In this document: positions 47,015 through 55,036 of the stretch, one piece after another | Layout of the letters: each line of letters starts with the position of its first letter | How positions within the stretch are numbered: the first letter of the stretch is position 1 | From: Flavobacteriaceae bacterium MAR_2009_75 | Lineage (GTDB): Bacteria; Bacteroidota; Bacteroidia; Flavobacteriales; Flavobacteriaceae | DNA length: 64,000 nucleotides | Assembly: GCA_002813285.1 (NCBI GenBank) | Contig: PHTZ01000001.1 | Span: 2,231,501 to 2,295,500 of the forward strand | Direction: 5' to 3' | The notes under the pieces: model-generated | The model's input: the letters and a program-made list of their open reading frames with translations, nothing else | The model's database searches: none | What the model was told of the DNA's origin: nothing | Made by a program: the position numbers and the translations under genes

Positions 47015-47401
47015 ATGGGTTTAAAGCGAGTTCACCACATTGCCATTATTTGCTCCGATTATCAGAAATCAAAGGCTTTCTACACAGAGGTTTTAGGACT
47101 GGAAATTATTAGGGAAGTGTATCGAGAAGAGCGCAAATCGTATAAGTTGGATTTAGCCTTAAACGGGGAATATGTTATTGAATTGTTCTCATTTCCTGAC
47201 CCACCCAAAAGACCGTCGCGACCGGAAGCCCTGGGGCTTCGCCATTTGGCTTTTGAAGTTGAAAACGTTGAGCAAGAAAAATACCGATTGGAACAAATGG
47301 GGGTGAAAGCAGAAGATATACGAGTGGATGAATATACCGGAAAACGGTTTACTTTTTTCGCAGATCCCGATGATTTGCCTATTGAAGTTTATGAAATGTA
47401 A
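47015..47401 (+). CDS. VOC-family protein (lactoylglutathione lyase-like)
   Basis: 128 residues from the ATG at 47015, four bases after the SDR stop. MGLKRVHHIAIICSDYQKSK and FYTEVLGLEIIREVYREERKS are typical of the GloA2/YaeR branch. Metal ligands are in HHIAIIC (His), YVIELFSFP (Glu), LRHLAFEVENV (His) and LPIEVYEM (Glu). It is presumably the third gene of the lactonase/SDR operon. Whether it is a lyase or an isomerase of a sugar-derived intermediate is unknown. Confidence 0.87.
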   Translation: MGLKRVHHIAIICSDYQKSKAFYTEVLGLEIIREVYREERKSYKLDLALNGEYVIELFSFPDPPKRPSRPEALGLRHLAFEVENVEQEKYRLEQMGVKAEDIRVDEYTGKRFTFFADPDDLPIEVYEM

Positions 47402-47410
47402 TAAATAGTT

Positions 47411-48211
47411 TTACTCTTTAAGATTTTTTAGCTTGATGTTTCTAAAATCAATAGGCTGCCCCTCACTTTGCAATGCGATCATGCCCTGGGTGAGCGGGGT
47501 GCCATCGACTTTGAATTTAGGGTCAAAACCATCAACGACTTCACCCCCAACCCGAGGTTTGGTATATTCCAAGACCATTTTTCCGTTGATGAGATGCTGT
47601 ACCAAAGAGTCGCCACGAACAATCAATTCCGCTTTTACCCATTGGTCTCCGTAATACGTATCTGAAGTGGAGTTCAAGCAATGCCCCGCATACTGCTCTC
47701 CCTGAAAATCGATTTCCGTACCGGGGGAACACATGTTTCCGGTCGGTCTGTCTTCTCCCTCGGTAATACCGGCCAGAAATTGCATTTCTACCGAAATGGG
47801 CCAGTTTTGCTCTTTAAGCATGGTTCTAGGGTCTTGGGAATGATACATAACGCCGCTATTCTTTAACGTATACGAAGGGGCACCTTGGTGCAGCTCACCT
47901 ACAAACCGGTACTCCATAGAAAGATGAAAATGCGAGTAGGGCGTATCGTAATATAAATGCCCGAACCGGTCGTTAAAATCGCCTTCATATTTATCGTACC
48001 GTACTTTTATAATGCCATCTTCAACCCTAAATGTGTCGCCGTGATTATCTCCCGTTTCGTAATGATGAATTTTGGTCGTCCACCCCTCTAAATTATTTCC
48101 ATTAAAGAGATTGATCCACCCGTCTTCGGTGTTAGTGGTTTTCTGCACTCCACACGCAATTAGAATTAGACAGGCAAAGGAGAAAATAGAAAGGATTAGC
48201 TTAAGTTTCAT
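47411..48211 (-). CDS. DUF1080 lipoprotein (3-keto-disaccharide hydrolase-like)
   Basis: 266 residues, with ACLILIACG as lipobox. WINLFNGNNLEGWT near residue 32 is the DUF1080 hallmark, followed by FRVEDGIIKV, YRFVGE, NSGVMYHSQDP, VEMQFLAG and the C-terminal GMIALQSEGQPIDFRNIKLKNL. The concanavalin-like domain has been linked to 3-keto-glucoside hydrolysis in Bacteroidota. It is located outside the cytoplasm. The DUF5009 gene lies 27 bases upstream on the same strand, so the two are probably co-transcribed. Confidence 0.87.
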   Translation of the reverse strand: MKLKLILSIFSFACLILIACGVQKTTNTEDGWINLFNGNNLEGWTTKIHHYETGDNHGDTFRVEDGIIKVRYDKYEGDFNDRFGHLYYDTPYSHFHLSMEYRFVGELHQGAPSYTLKNSGVMYHSQDPRTMLKEQNWPISVEMQFLAGITEGEDRPTGNMCSPGTEIDFQGEQYAGHCLNSTSDTYYGDQWVKAELIVRGDSLVQHLINGKMVLEYTKPRVGGEVVDGFDPKFKVDGTPLTQGMIALQSEGQPIDFRNIKLKNLKE

Positions 48212-48238
48212 AAGGTTGTTTTAATCGAATGGAAGGTT

Positions 48239-49345
48239 TTATACCTTAAAGTAAATTTTGTGTTGGTCTAAAAAGTAGGTAATGTACCAAAAGATAAAGA
48301 GTGTTACAAGAGAACTGATGACCATTATAGTTGAATCGGGTACGCTCAATGGTGCCAAAATGCCTTGTGCCCAGATTTGCCCAAACCCTCGGAACCACTG
48401 CACGCCTACGGTTTCTGCAAAAAGGTAGATAAATATGGAATTGGTGCCCACAACAGAAAATACTCTTAGCCACTTGTAATGACCGTTTCTCACGTCAATC
48501 AGCCAATAGAAGAGTGTCAAGGTCAAAATAGCAAAACCGCCAGAGGCCAATGTAAAAGATGAGGTCGCTATTCGTTTTATAATGGGTGTAATATTCAACG
48601 CATCCATAGCGAAACCCACAACAAGAATGCTGGTTCCCCAAATTACGAACTGTTTGATTTTTTCCTTTTCCGTGATATGTTCTAGCAAAATTTTTCCGCA
48701 GACCACACCCCATATGGTATGTGCCGCAGTCGGTATAAAATTGACAAAAACCCAATAACCGTCATTTACTTGGCACATGACCAGCTGGTCTATAAAAGAC
48801 CCGAAACTATCATGGCCCTGAGCATAGGGCGCGTCTGGGTTATAGGCTCTATAAAGCACTTCGGTAAGCACTAATAAACCTATAGATATACCAATCTGTA
48901 TTTTATTGGGCAGGTGCATAAGACTATATGCAATAAGTATGGTAAAGGCCAGCTGTACCAGAACGTTCCACAGTTCCCAAACCAAGGTATGACTATATAC
49001 ACAGTGCAGCAGCACGCCAAATACAAACAATAAAAAACACCGTTTAAAAATATGCTTATGTACCGCACTACGGTCACCTTTCGCCAAACGTTTGCGCAAA
49101 GAAAAAGGCATGGCTACCCCAACAATAAACATAAAAAAAGGCTGGATCAGATCCCAAAACCGGAGTCCGTTCCAAGGGTGGTGATGCAATTGTTGGGCAA
49201 GTCCTTCGAAAAAACCTCCTTCCGCCCATTCCGTAAAATAATGATGAAAGCCGGCGGCCTCGGCAATAAGTAAAAACATGGTAAGCCCTCGGAATACATC
49301 TAAAGAGAAGAGGCGTTTAGAAACATTATCTGCCAATTGTGACAT
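48239..49345 (-). CDS. DUF5009 / HGSNAT-like membrane protein (second copy)
   Basis: 368 residues with the family opening LFSLDVFRGLTMFLLIAEAAG and, near residue 50, HHHPWNGLRFWDLIQPFFMFIVGVAM, the loop and helix that carry the family His. About ten membrane segments follow. It differs clearly from the copy at 1520-2605, so these are old paralogues rather than a recent duplication. It is upstream of the DUF1080 gene, which suggests envelope glycan handling. Confidence 0.84.
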   Translation of the reverse strand: MSQLADNVSKRLFSLDVFRGLTMFLLIAEAAGFHHYFTEWAEGGFFEGLAQQLHHHPWNGLRFWDLIQPFFMFIVGVAMPFSLRKRLAKGDRSAVHKHIFKRCFLLFVFGVLLHCVYSHTLVWELWNVLVQLAFTILIAYSLMHLPNKIQIGISIGLLVLTEVLYRAYNPDAPYAQGHDSFGSFIDQLVMCQVNDGYWVFVNFIPTAAHTIWGVVCGKILLEHITEKEKIKQFVIWGTSILVVGFAMDALNITPIIKRIATSSFTLASGGFAILTLTLFYWLIDVRNGHYKWLRVFSVVGTNSIFIYLFAETVGVQWFRGFGQIWAQGILAPLSVPDSTIMVISSLVTLFIFWYITYFLDQHKIYFKV

Positions 49346-49464
49346 GGTATGGGATGGTTATGGGTTGGAATCTTCTAAAGTAGCGAAAATATAGAAGTTA
49401 CGATTATCGATTTACCTTCGTAGGAATATTCATTTTATCTTTATCTTCAACTTCTGGTCAAATA

Positions 49465-50215
49465 CTGAGATTTCCCGATGGCTCATTTACTGCTCAAACC
49501 ACAAAAAAATTCTTTCAAGCTGAAGGCTACTTGGTGGTCGAAAACCTCTTAACGGCTGAAGAGGTTGACTATTACAGTACGCTTTACAATTCATTTTTAG
49601 CCAATAAAATCGATGCTTCGCGTTATCGTTCGGATTTATCGGGCGCCGATGGCGAAATTGAAAAAATCACCCAAATCATGGTGCCAAGTCGTCTGCTGCC
49701 AGAGCTGCTAAAAAAAACCGTTTCACCAAAAATCATTACAAATTGCCAGAGAACTGTTGGGGTACGATATCAATCTAGATTTTGATATGATGATCAACAA
49801 GGCTCCCTATACAAATACCATTACCCCTTGGCATCAAGATGTGGCCTATTGGACCGATATGCCAGACAAGCGGGCGGTAAGCTGTTGGGTCGCTATCGAC
49901 CCTGCCATAAAAGAAAATGGCTGCATGTGGTATACGCCAAAATCACATTTAAACCCGCCCTTGGCCCACGTTCAGATAACCCATAAGGGAGCTCTAAAAT
50001 GCGAGGGGAGTGAAGCGGGTTCTGTATGTATTGAATTGAAACCTGGCTCTTGTGTGTTTCACCATGGCGGTACACTGCATTATAGTAGAGGAAATTCCAC
50101 TGCCCACCACAGGCGTGCATTTATTACCAATTTTAGGCCAGTGAGCATGATTGCCCTAGAGCGCGAAAGGGGTATTGACCATACCAGCGAAAGAAAGGTG
50201 AAGGCCGATGGATAA
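49465..50215 (+). pseudogene. Phytanoyl-CoA dioxygenase family gene, frameshifted at a poly-A run
   Basis: Two frames each encode part of one PhyH-type Fe(II)/2-oxoglutarate oxygenase. The first runs through FFQAEGYLVVENLL to LPELLKK; a run of eight A at 49710-49717 follows. Reading on in the next frame gives PFHQKSLQIARELLGYDI, then the intact family core KAPYTNTITPWHQDVAYW with the His-x-Asp ligands and the distal FHHGGTLHYSRGNS with its His and Arg. One A fewer restores the protein. No ATG or GTG precedes the first part in frame; the coordinate given uses a CTG as a stand-in. It may be a decayed gene, a phase-variable tract or a sequencing error. The final eight bases overlap the kinase gene. 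Confidence 0.75.
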
Positions 50216-51074
50216 TTCCATCAGAAAACATATTGAGTGCCTGCTCTGCACTAAGATTATTGAAATTCGACCTATTTCTGGGGGCGATATTTCCCAAGCT
50301 TATATGTTGAAAACGGAAATCGAACGCTTTTTCTGTAAAATTCATCAAGACCAATTGGCGTTTAAAATGTTTCAAGCGGAGCGTTCAGGCCTAAAGGCAT
50401 TGAGGGAGACAAAAACCATCGGCATACCTAAAGTGCTTTTGTGCGAACCATTGGAAGAAGGGGCTTTGTTGATTATGGAATTTGTCGAAACAAAGACGCC
50501 CACTTCTTTCGATTTTGAAAGGCTCGGCCATCAATTGGCAACGCTTCATCGGTCTAGTGAGGCTAAAAAGTTTGGATACGCACAGGATAATTTTACCGGA
50601 AGTTTATCCCAATCAAACCACCAAAATATAAATTGGGTAGATTTTTATGTTTCCGAAAGGCTATTGCCTCAATTGAGGCTGGCTCAAGATTCCGGAAAAC
50701 TTCTTTCTTCTGAAATTCCCTCGGAAACATTGTTATCAAAAGCCTGTCATAGTTTATTTCCAGAGGTGCAGCCGGCTCTACTACATGGTGACTTGTGGGG
50801 CGGAAATTTTTTAATCGCTTCAGACGGAAGGCCCTACCTCATCGATCCAGCGGTTTATTTTGGGCATCACGAAGTAGATTTGGCCATGACCCGATTATTC
50901 GGCGGCTTTGATGAAGGCTTCTATCGTGCGTACCATGAGGTAATTTCACTAGAGCCCGATCACCAACAACGCCGAGACGTTTATCAATTGTATTATATAT
51001 TGGTACACTTGAACCTCTTCGGTCAGTCTTATAAAAGTTCCGCAAAGCATATCTTAGGTAAATATTTTAATTGA
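50208..51074 (+). CDS. Fructosamine kinase family protein
   Basis: 288 residues of the aminoglycoside-phosphotransferase-like fold. GGDISQAYMLKT near residue 24 is the nucleotide loop; ALLHGDLWGGNFLI near 192 is the catalytic loop with Asp and Asn; PYLIDPAVYFGHHEVDLAM near 209 supplies the metal Asp. These are the marks of ketosamine-3-kinases, which phosphorylate glycated amines at C3 so that they fall off. The start lies eight bases inside the dioxygenase gene, so the two are translationally linked. Confidence 0.91.
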   Translation: MDNSIRKHIECLLCTKIIEIRPISGGDISQAYMLKTEIERFFCKIHQDQLAFKMFQAERSGLKALRETKTIGIPKVLLCEPLEEGALLIMEFVETKTPTSFDFERLGHQLATLHRSSEAKKFGYAQDNFTGSLSQSNHQNINWVDFYVSERLLPQLRLAQDSGKLLSSEIPSETLLSKACHSLFPEVQPALLHGDLWGGNFLIASDGRPYLIDPAVYFGHHEVDLAMTRLFGGFDEGFYRAYHEVISLEPDHQQRRDVYQLYYILVHLNLFGQSYKSSAKHILGKYFN

Positions 51075-51161
51075 ATATTATTGGCCTTATGTTGATAACA
51101 AATACCGCAATCTCTAGGCATGTCTGGTAGAGGCTCTTATTTTTGTTGGCTTTTTTAGCGC

Positions 51162-51512
51162 ATGAGACCCCTAGAAGTTGGAGATAAAGTATATGGTGTT
51201 ACCCAAGAAGGGTTTGACGATTTTAAACGTTATTCATTTTCCGTAGTTGTAAAATTGACAAAGACCTTGGCGATACTAAAAAACGGTATTCGCCTAATTA
51301 ATGACCCTAGGCCATCTTATATTATAGAAACAATTGGCTATTCGGTATACAAGCAACGAGGTATGCATTGGTATCTGGTATCTATAAACGCCATACGCCA
51401 GGCACAAATAGAAAACCGAAAAATTGAGGCGCACGATTGGTTCAAAGACCGGCAATTTACTATTGAGGAAAAGCAGTTGATACATGAGCTTTTCACCAAA
51501 AAAAGCGAATAG
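51162..51512 (+). CDS. Small basic protein, unknown
   Basis: 116 residues, no signal or helix for a membrane. Residues 1-55 (LEVGDKVYGVT, YSFSVVVKLTKTLAILKNGIRL) have the look of a KOW/SH3-like small barrel; the rest is helical and charged. No family is recognised. Intergenic distances (87 and 110 bases) and an ATG start support a real gene. Confidence 0.6.
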   Translation: MRPLEVGDKVYGVTQEGFDDFKRYSFSVVVKLTKTLAILKNGIRLINDPRPSYIIETIGYSVYKQRGMHWYLVSINAIRQAQIENRKIEAHDWFKDRQFTIEEKQLIHELFTKKSE

Positions 51513-51622
51513 CTGTATTGCTCTACGCGCATAAAGGTTTCTATGAGAGCGGTTCACAAACCACAGGGCCATAATTACTATTTAAGATTTTTGAGTACAT
51601 TTAATGAGACTTCTTCTCGACC

Positions 51623-53758
51623 ATGCTTTCAAACAAAACCTTCGTTCGACTTCTTTTCTTCCTATCCATTTTACAAATCGGTCAATCTTGCCGACAAGAA
51701 ACTACCTATAATGAGAATCCCGACAAATACAAAACCTGGTCTTCATATTTGGGTGACCCGGGGCGAAGTCACTTCTCTACCCTATCGCAAATCACACCTG
51801 AGAACATTAAAAACTTAAAAATCGCTTGGGAATACGAGGCCGACGATTGGGGCCAAATGCAAATGAACCCGATCATTGCCGATAGTCTAGTGTACGGCGT
51901 AACCGCCGCTCTACGTATCGTGGCGATTCATGCGGGTACCGGTAAAGAAATCTGGCAATTCGGAGATTCGGTAAAAGTTTGGCATTCTACAAGTCGTGGT
52001 ATTTCTTATTGGGAAAAAGAGAACGATAAACGCATACTCTGTACGAGAGGTTCTGAATTGTATGCTTTGGATGCCCTTACAGGCAAGCCAATTTCGTCCT
52101 TTGGGGATAATGGTAAAATAGATATGCGCAGTGGTTTGCCCGAAAGTGAACAAAACAAGTTTTTGATATCGAATACGCCAGGTACCATTTTTAAAGATCT
52201 TATCGTTATGCCCTTACGAGTATCGGAGGATTCGGGTGCTGCTTTGGGCGATATTATGGCCTTTAATATAATTACGGGTAATTTGGAGTGGAGCTTTAAA
52301 ACCATTCCCGATTCGGGTGAAGAGGGTTCCGATACCTGGGGCGATTCAAATATTAGGCAAAGTAATATTGTCGGTGCCGCAAATAACTGGTCGGGTATGG
52401 CGGTAGATGAGGAGCTTGAAATCGTATACGTTCCTACGGGTTCTGCCGCACCAGACTTCTATGGGGGCGAACGAAAGGGCAGTAATCTATTTGCAAATTC
52501 ACTAGTAGCATTAAATGCCAATACAGGTGAGAAATTGTGGCATTTTCAGTTTACCCATCACGATATTTGGGATCGTGACCCACCTGCTCCACCCAACTTG
52601 CTTACCGTTGAACGAAATGGCAATAAAATAGATGCCGTAGCACAAGTGACCAAGCAGGGGTTTGTATTTGTTTTTGACCGAAAAACTGGTGAGCCCCTAT
52701 TCGATATCGAAGAACGGCCAGTGCCTACGTCAAAATTGCCTGGGGAAACCGCCTGGCCCACGCAACCTTTTCCTGTAAAGCCGAAACCCTTTGCGCGGCA
52801 ATCTGAAGACCTCACGGAAGATAATTTGAGTCCGTATGCAGAAAATGTAGATAAACTTCGAGAAGTTTTTAAAAATGCGGATAAACGCGTTTATGGCCCG
52901 CCCAGTTTAGACCCGGTGTTGCTACTGCCCGGTTACGATGGGGCAGCAGAATGGGGCGGTGCGGGTGCAGACCCACAAAACGGTATTCTTTATGTGAATT
53001 CTAATGAAATGCCTTGGATTTTACAGATGGGCGAGGCTGAAAACGATATTTCGGGATTGCCTAAGGGCCAGGCCATCTATCAACAGAATTGCGCTACCTG
53101 CCATCAACCTGACCGCAGTGGAGCTGTAGCTAGTGGTTTTCCCTCATTAATAGATATTCAATTTCGTAAGGAAAAAGATGAGGTATCGGGCATTGTTAAC
53201 AATGGAAAAGGTATGATGACTGGTTTTCCTCAAATCAAGGGTGATGATCTGGATGCTCTTTTACGGTTTTTATACGATCAGGAAATTCAACATTCAGTGG
53301 AAGAAAAGGTTTCTGAAAAAAATAGTTTAACGGTGCCCTATAAACACTTGGGTTATACCAAGTTTTTAGATAGTAATGGTCTACCTGCGATTGAGCCCCC
53401 ATGGGGTACATTGCACGCTATAGATTTAAATACCGGAGAGTATATTTGGTCTGTTCCGTTTGGGAACACCCCCGAGCTTGGTGAAAATGGCGTCGGTATA
53501 GGTGCTGAAAGTTATGGCGGACCTGTAATCACCGAAAACGGATTACTTTTTATTGCCGGTAGCCGGGATGGTTTTTTTCGGGTGTTCAATAGGGCTAATG
53601 GAGAACTGCTTTGGGAATATGAATTACCTGCCCCTGCCTTTGCCACCCCCGCGATGTATGAATACAATGGCAAACAATATATTGTTATAGCCTGTGGCGG
53701 CGAGAAGCTTGGAACCAAGAAAGGGAATAAAATCATTGCTTTTGCATTAGAACCTTAA
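51623..53758 (+). CDS. PQQ-dependent dehydrogenase with inserted cytochrome c domain
   Basis: 711 residues; LQIGQSCRQ near residue 22 is a lipobox. The eight-bladed quinoprotein propeller is shown by ITPENIKNLKIAWEYEAD, WSGMAVDEELEIVYVPTG, HFTHHDIWDRDPPAPP-type catalytic residues (written QFTHHDIWDRD) and GGPVITENGLLFIAGSRDG. A c-type haem site, NCATCHQPDRSG (CxxCH near 490), sits in an insertion before the last blades. It resembles membrane-detached glucose or alcohol dehydrogenases that pass electrons via haem to the respiratory chain. PQQ synthesis genes are not in the window. Confidence 0.92.
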   Translation: MLSNKTFVRLLFFLSILQIGQSCRQETTYNENPDKYKTWSSYLGDPGRSHFSTLSQITPENIKNLKIAWEYEADDWGQMQMNPIIADSLVYGVTAALRIVAIHAGTGKEIWQFGDSVKVWHSTSRGISYWEKENDKRILCTRGSELYALDALTGKPISSFGDNGKIDMRSGLPESEQNKFLISNTPGTIFKDLIVMPLRVSEDSGAALGDIMAFNIITGNLEWSFKTIPDSGEEGSDTWGDSNIRQSNIVGAANNWSGMAVDEELEIVYVPTGSAAPDFYGGERKGSNLFANSLVALNANTGEKLWHFQFTHHDIWDRDPPAPPNLLTVERNGNKIDAVAQVTKQGFVFVFDRKTGEPLFDIEERPVPTSKLPGETAWPTQPFPVKPKPFARQSEDLTEDNLSPYAENVDKLREVFKNADKRVYGPPSLDPVLLLPGYDGAAEWGGAGADPQNGILYVNSNEMPWILQMGEAENDISGLPKGQAIYQQNCATCHQPDRSGAVASGFPSLIDIQFRKEKDEVSGIVNNGKGMMTGFPQIKGDDLDALLRFLYDQEIQHSVEEKVSEKNSLTVPYKHLGYTKFLDSNGLPAIEPPWGTLHAIDLNTGEYIWSVPFGNTPELGENGVGIGAESYGGPVITENGLLFIAGSRDGFFRVFNRANGELLWEYELPAPAFATPAMYEYNGKQYIVIACGGEKLGTKKGNKIIAFALEP

Positions 53759-53786
53759 ATTGGTAGCGTGAACAGCCTAAAAATAC

Positions 53787-54995
53787 TCAATCTTTAAAAA
53801 GAGGTATGGTAGCTAAGTTGATTAAATCGGGGTCCCGCTCTTTGAGTATGCGCTTTGTACGTAGGTAGCGGTTGCGATTATACTCGTCAAAATTTTCCGC
53901 CTGACTATTCATACTGCTGATGCGCACCATATCTGAGGCATGAATAAACTCATCGTTTCCAATCCACATGCCAACGTGTACCACCTTTTCAGCTGTAGAA
54001 TCGGTGGCTTTTCTCCCGAAGAACAGTAAATCACCTTTTTCTAAATCGTCAAAATTCTGAACAGAGTCTACAGCTTTACCAGTTCGTACCTGTTGCGATG
54101 CGTCACGCGGTATCACCATCCCATTTAAAAAATAAATAGTTTTGGTAAAGCCGCTACAGTCCATTCCTTTGGTCGAAGTGCCGCCCCAGAGGTAAGGTAC
54201 GCCCATAAGTTCTTTTGAAGTTGCCACTAAGTTTTCATGTGAGGGGTCTAATTTTTTAATCCAATCACCGAAAGGCTCAGCAACGTTTTTGGCCACAAAC
54301 GCCTTACGACCATCAGGATACACGACCTGAAAAAAGGCATCAGTTTCATTGATAACTTCTAGAACATTACCCGCGACCAAGTCTGACACTACCTGATCTT
54401 GGTTTTCATCTGAATAGGAATGCCCATAAGTTTCTGTGAAAATTATCTTGTCAGCGGCCTGCCACTCATCAAAAGTGTTCTCGTCCATAAGTTTTAATCC
54501 GCCATCATCTACCCAAGATAAATACTTGTCAGGGGTTTGAATATAGTACCAGCCCCCCTCTTTTTTAAGAACTTTTACAGGTGTGCCCAAGGTAGCCTGT
54601 GTGGCGAGTTCGGCGGAGTGTTTCGGATTACTGCGTAAATTTGCTACCGAAATGTTAATAACCGCTTGAGAATTACCTTCTAAATCTTCGGCCGGTAACA
54701 GCTTTATTTTTTCCGTGTACTCAAAACTCGAATTGCTCAAGGTTTCGCGCAATTCGTCCAACGCTTTTGCATTATCGGTCTCCCCTGTTAAGATATATTT
54801 TTTACTGTCAGAATACACGTGAACATCAAAAAGAGAAGTACGTTTGTCGGGCGCATATTCTTGGCGTACTTCTTTGATTTTTTGAAGTAGTATCCGTTCC
54901 TCAGATGTAACATCATCGCAGGCCCCCATTACTATAACCAATAGCAGAACCAAACCACTACATATATTTTTCTTAAACCTATCAGTTCGTATCAT
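53787..54995 (-). CDS. NlpC/P60-family peptidoglycan hydrolase lipoprotein with SH3-like domains
   Basis: 402 residues. VIVMGACDD is a lipobox (Cys near 26). Residues about 115-165 and 200-245 are SH3b-like (SVANLRSNPKHSAELATQATLG; NVLEVINE). The catalytic NlpC/P60 domain covers about 260-385: GTSTKGMDCSGFTKTIYF holds the Cys, KVVHVGMWIGNDEFIHAS the His and third residue. It would cut peptide stems of murein in the periplasm. Its start is 41 bases from the divergent methyltransferase gene. Confidence 0.91.
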   Translation of the reverse strand: MIRTDRFKKNICSGLVLLLVIVMGACDDVTSEERILLQKIKEVRQEYAPDKRTSLFDVHVYSDSKKYILTGETDNAKALDELRETLSNSSFEYTEKIKLLPAEDLEGNSQAVINISVANLRSNPKHSAELATQATLGTPVKVLKKEGGWYYIQTPDKYLSWVDDGGLKLMDENTFDEWQAADKIIFTETYGHSYSDENQDQVVSDLVAGNVLEVINETDAFFQVVYPDGRKAFVAKNVAEPFGDWIKKLDPSHENLVATSKELMGVPYLWGGTSTKGMDCSGFTKTIYFLNGMVIPRDASQQVRTGKAVDSVQNFDDLEKGDLLFFGRKATDSTAEKVVHVGMWIGNDEFIHASDMVRISSMNSQAENFDEYNRNRYLRTKRILKERDPDLINLATIPLFKD

Positions 54996-55022
54996 TGCGT
55001 TTCTTTCCCTTGTGAAATTATT

Positions 55023-55030
55023 TAACTTTG
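55023..55030 (+). promoter_or_regulatory. Candidate -7 promoter element for the restriction-modification genes
   Basis: TAACTTTG fits TAnnTTTG and ends six bases before the ATG at 55037. This places the element across the alternative TTG start at 55028, which argues for the ATG, and would give a nearly leaderless mRNA. Confidence 0.4.
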
Positions 55031-55036
55031 ACCCAA

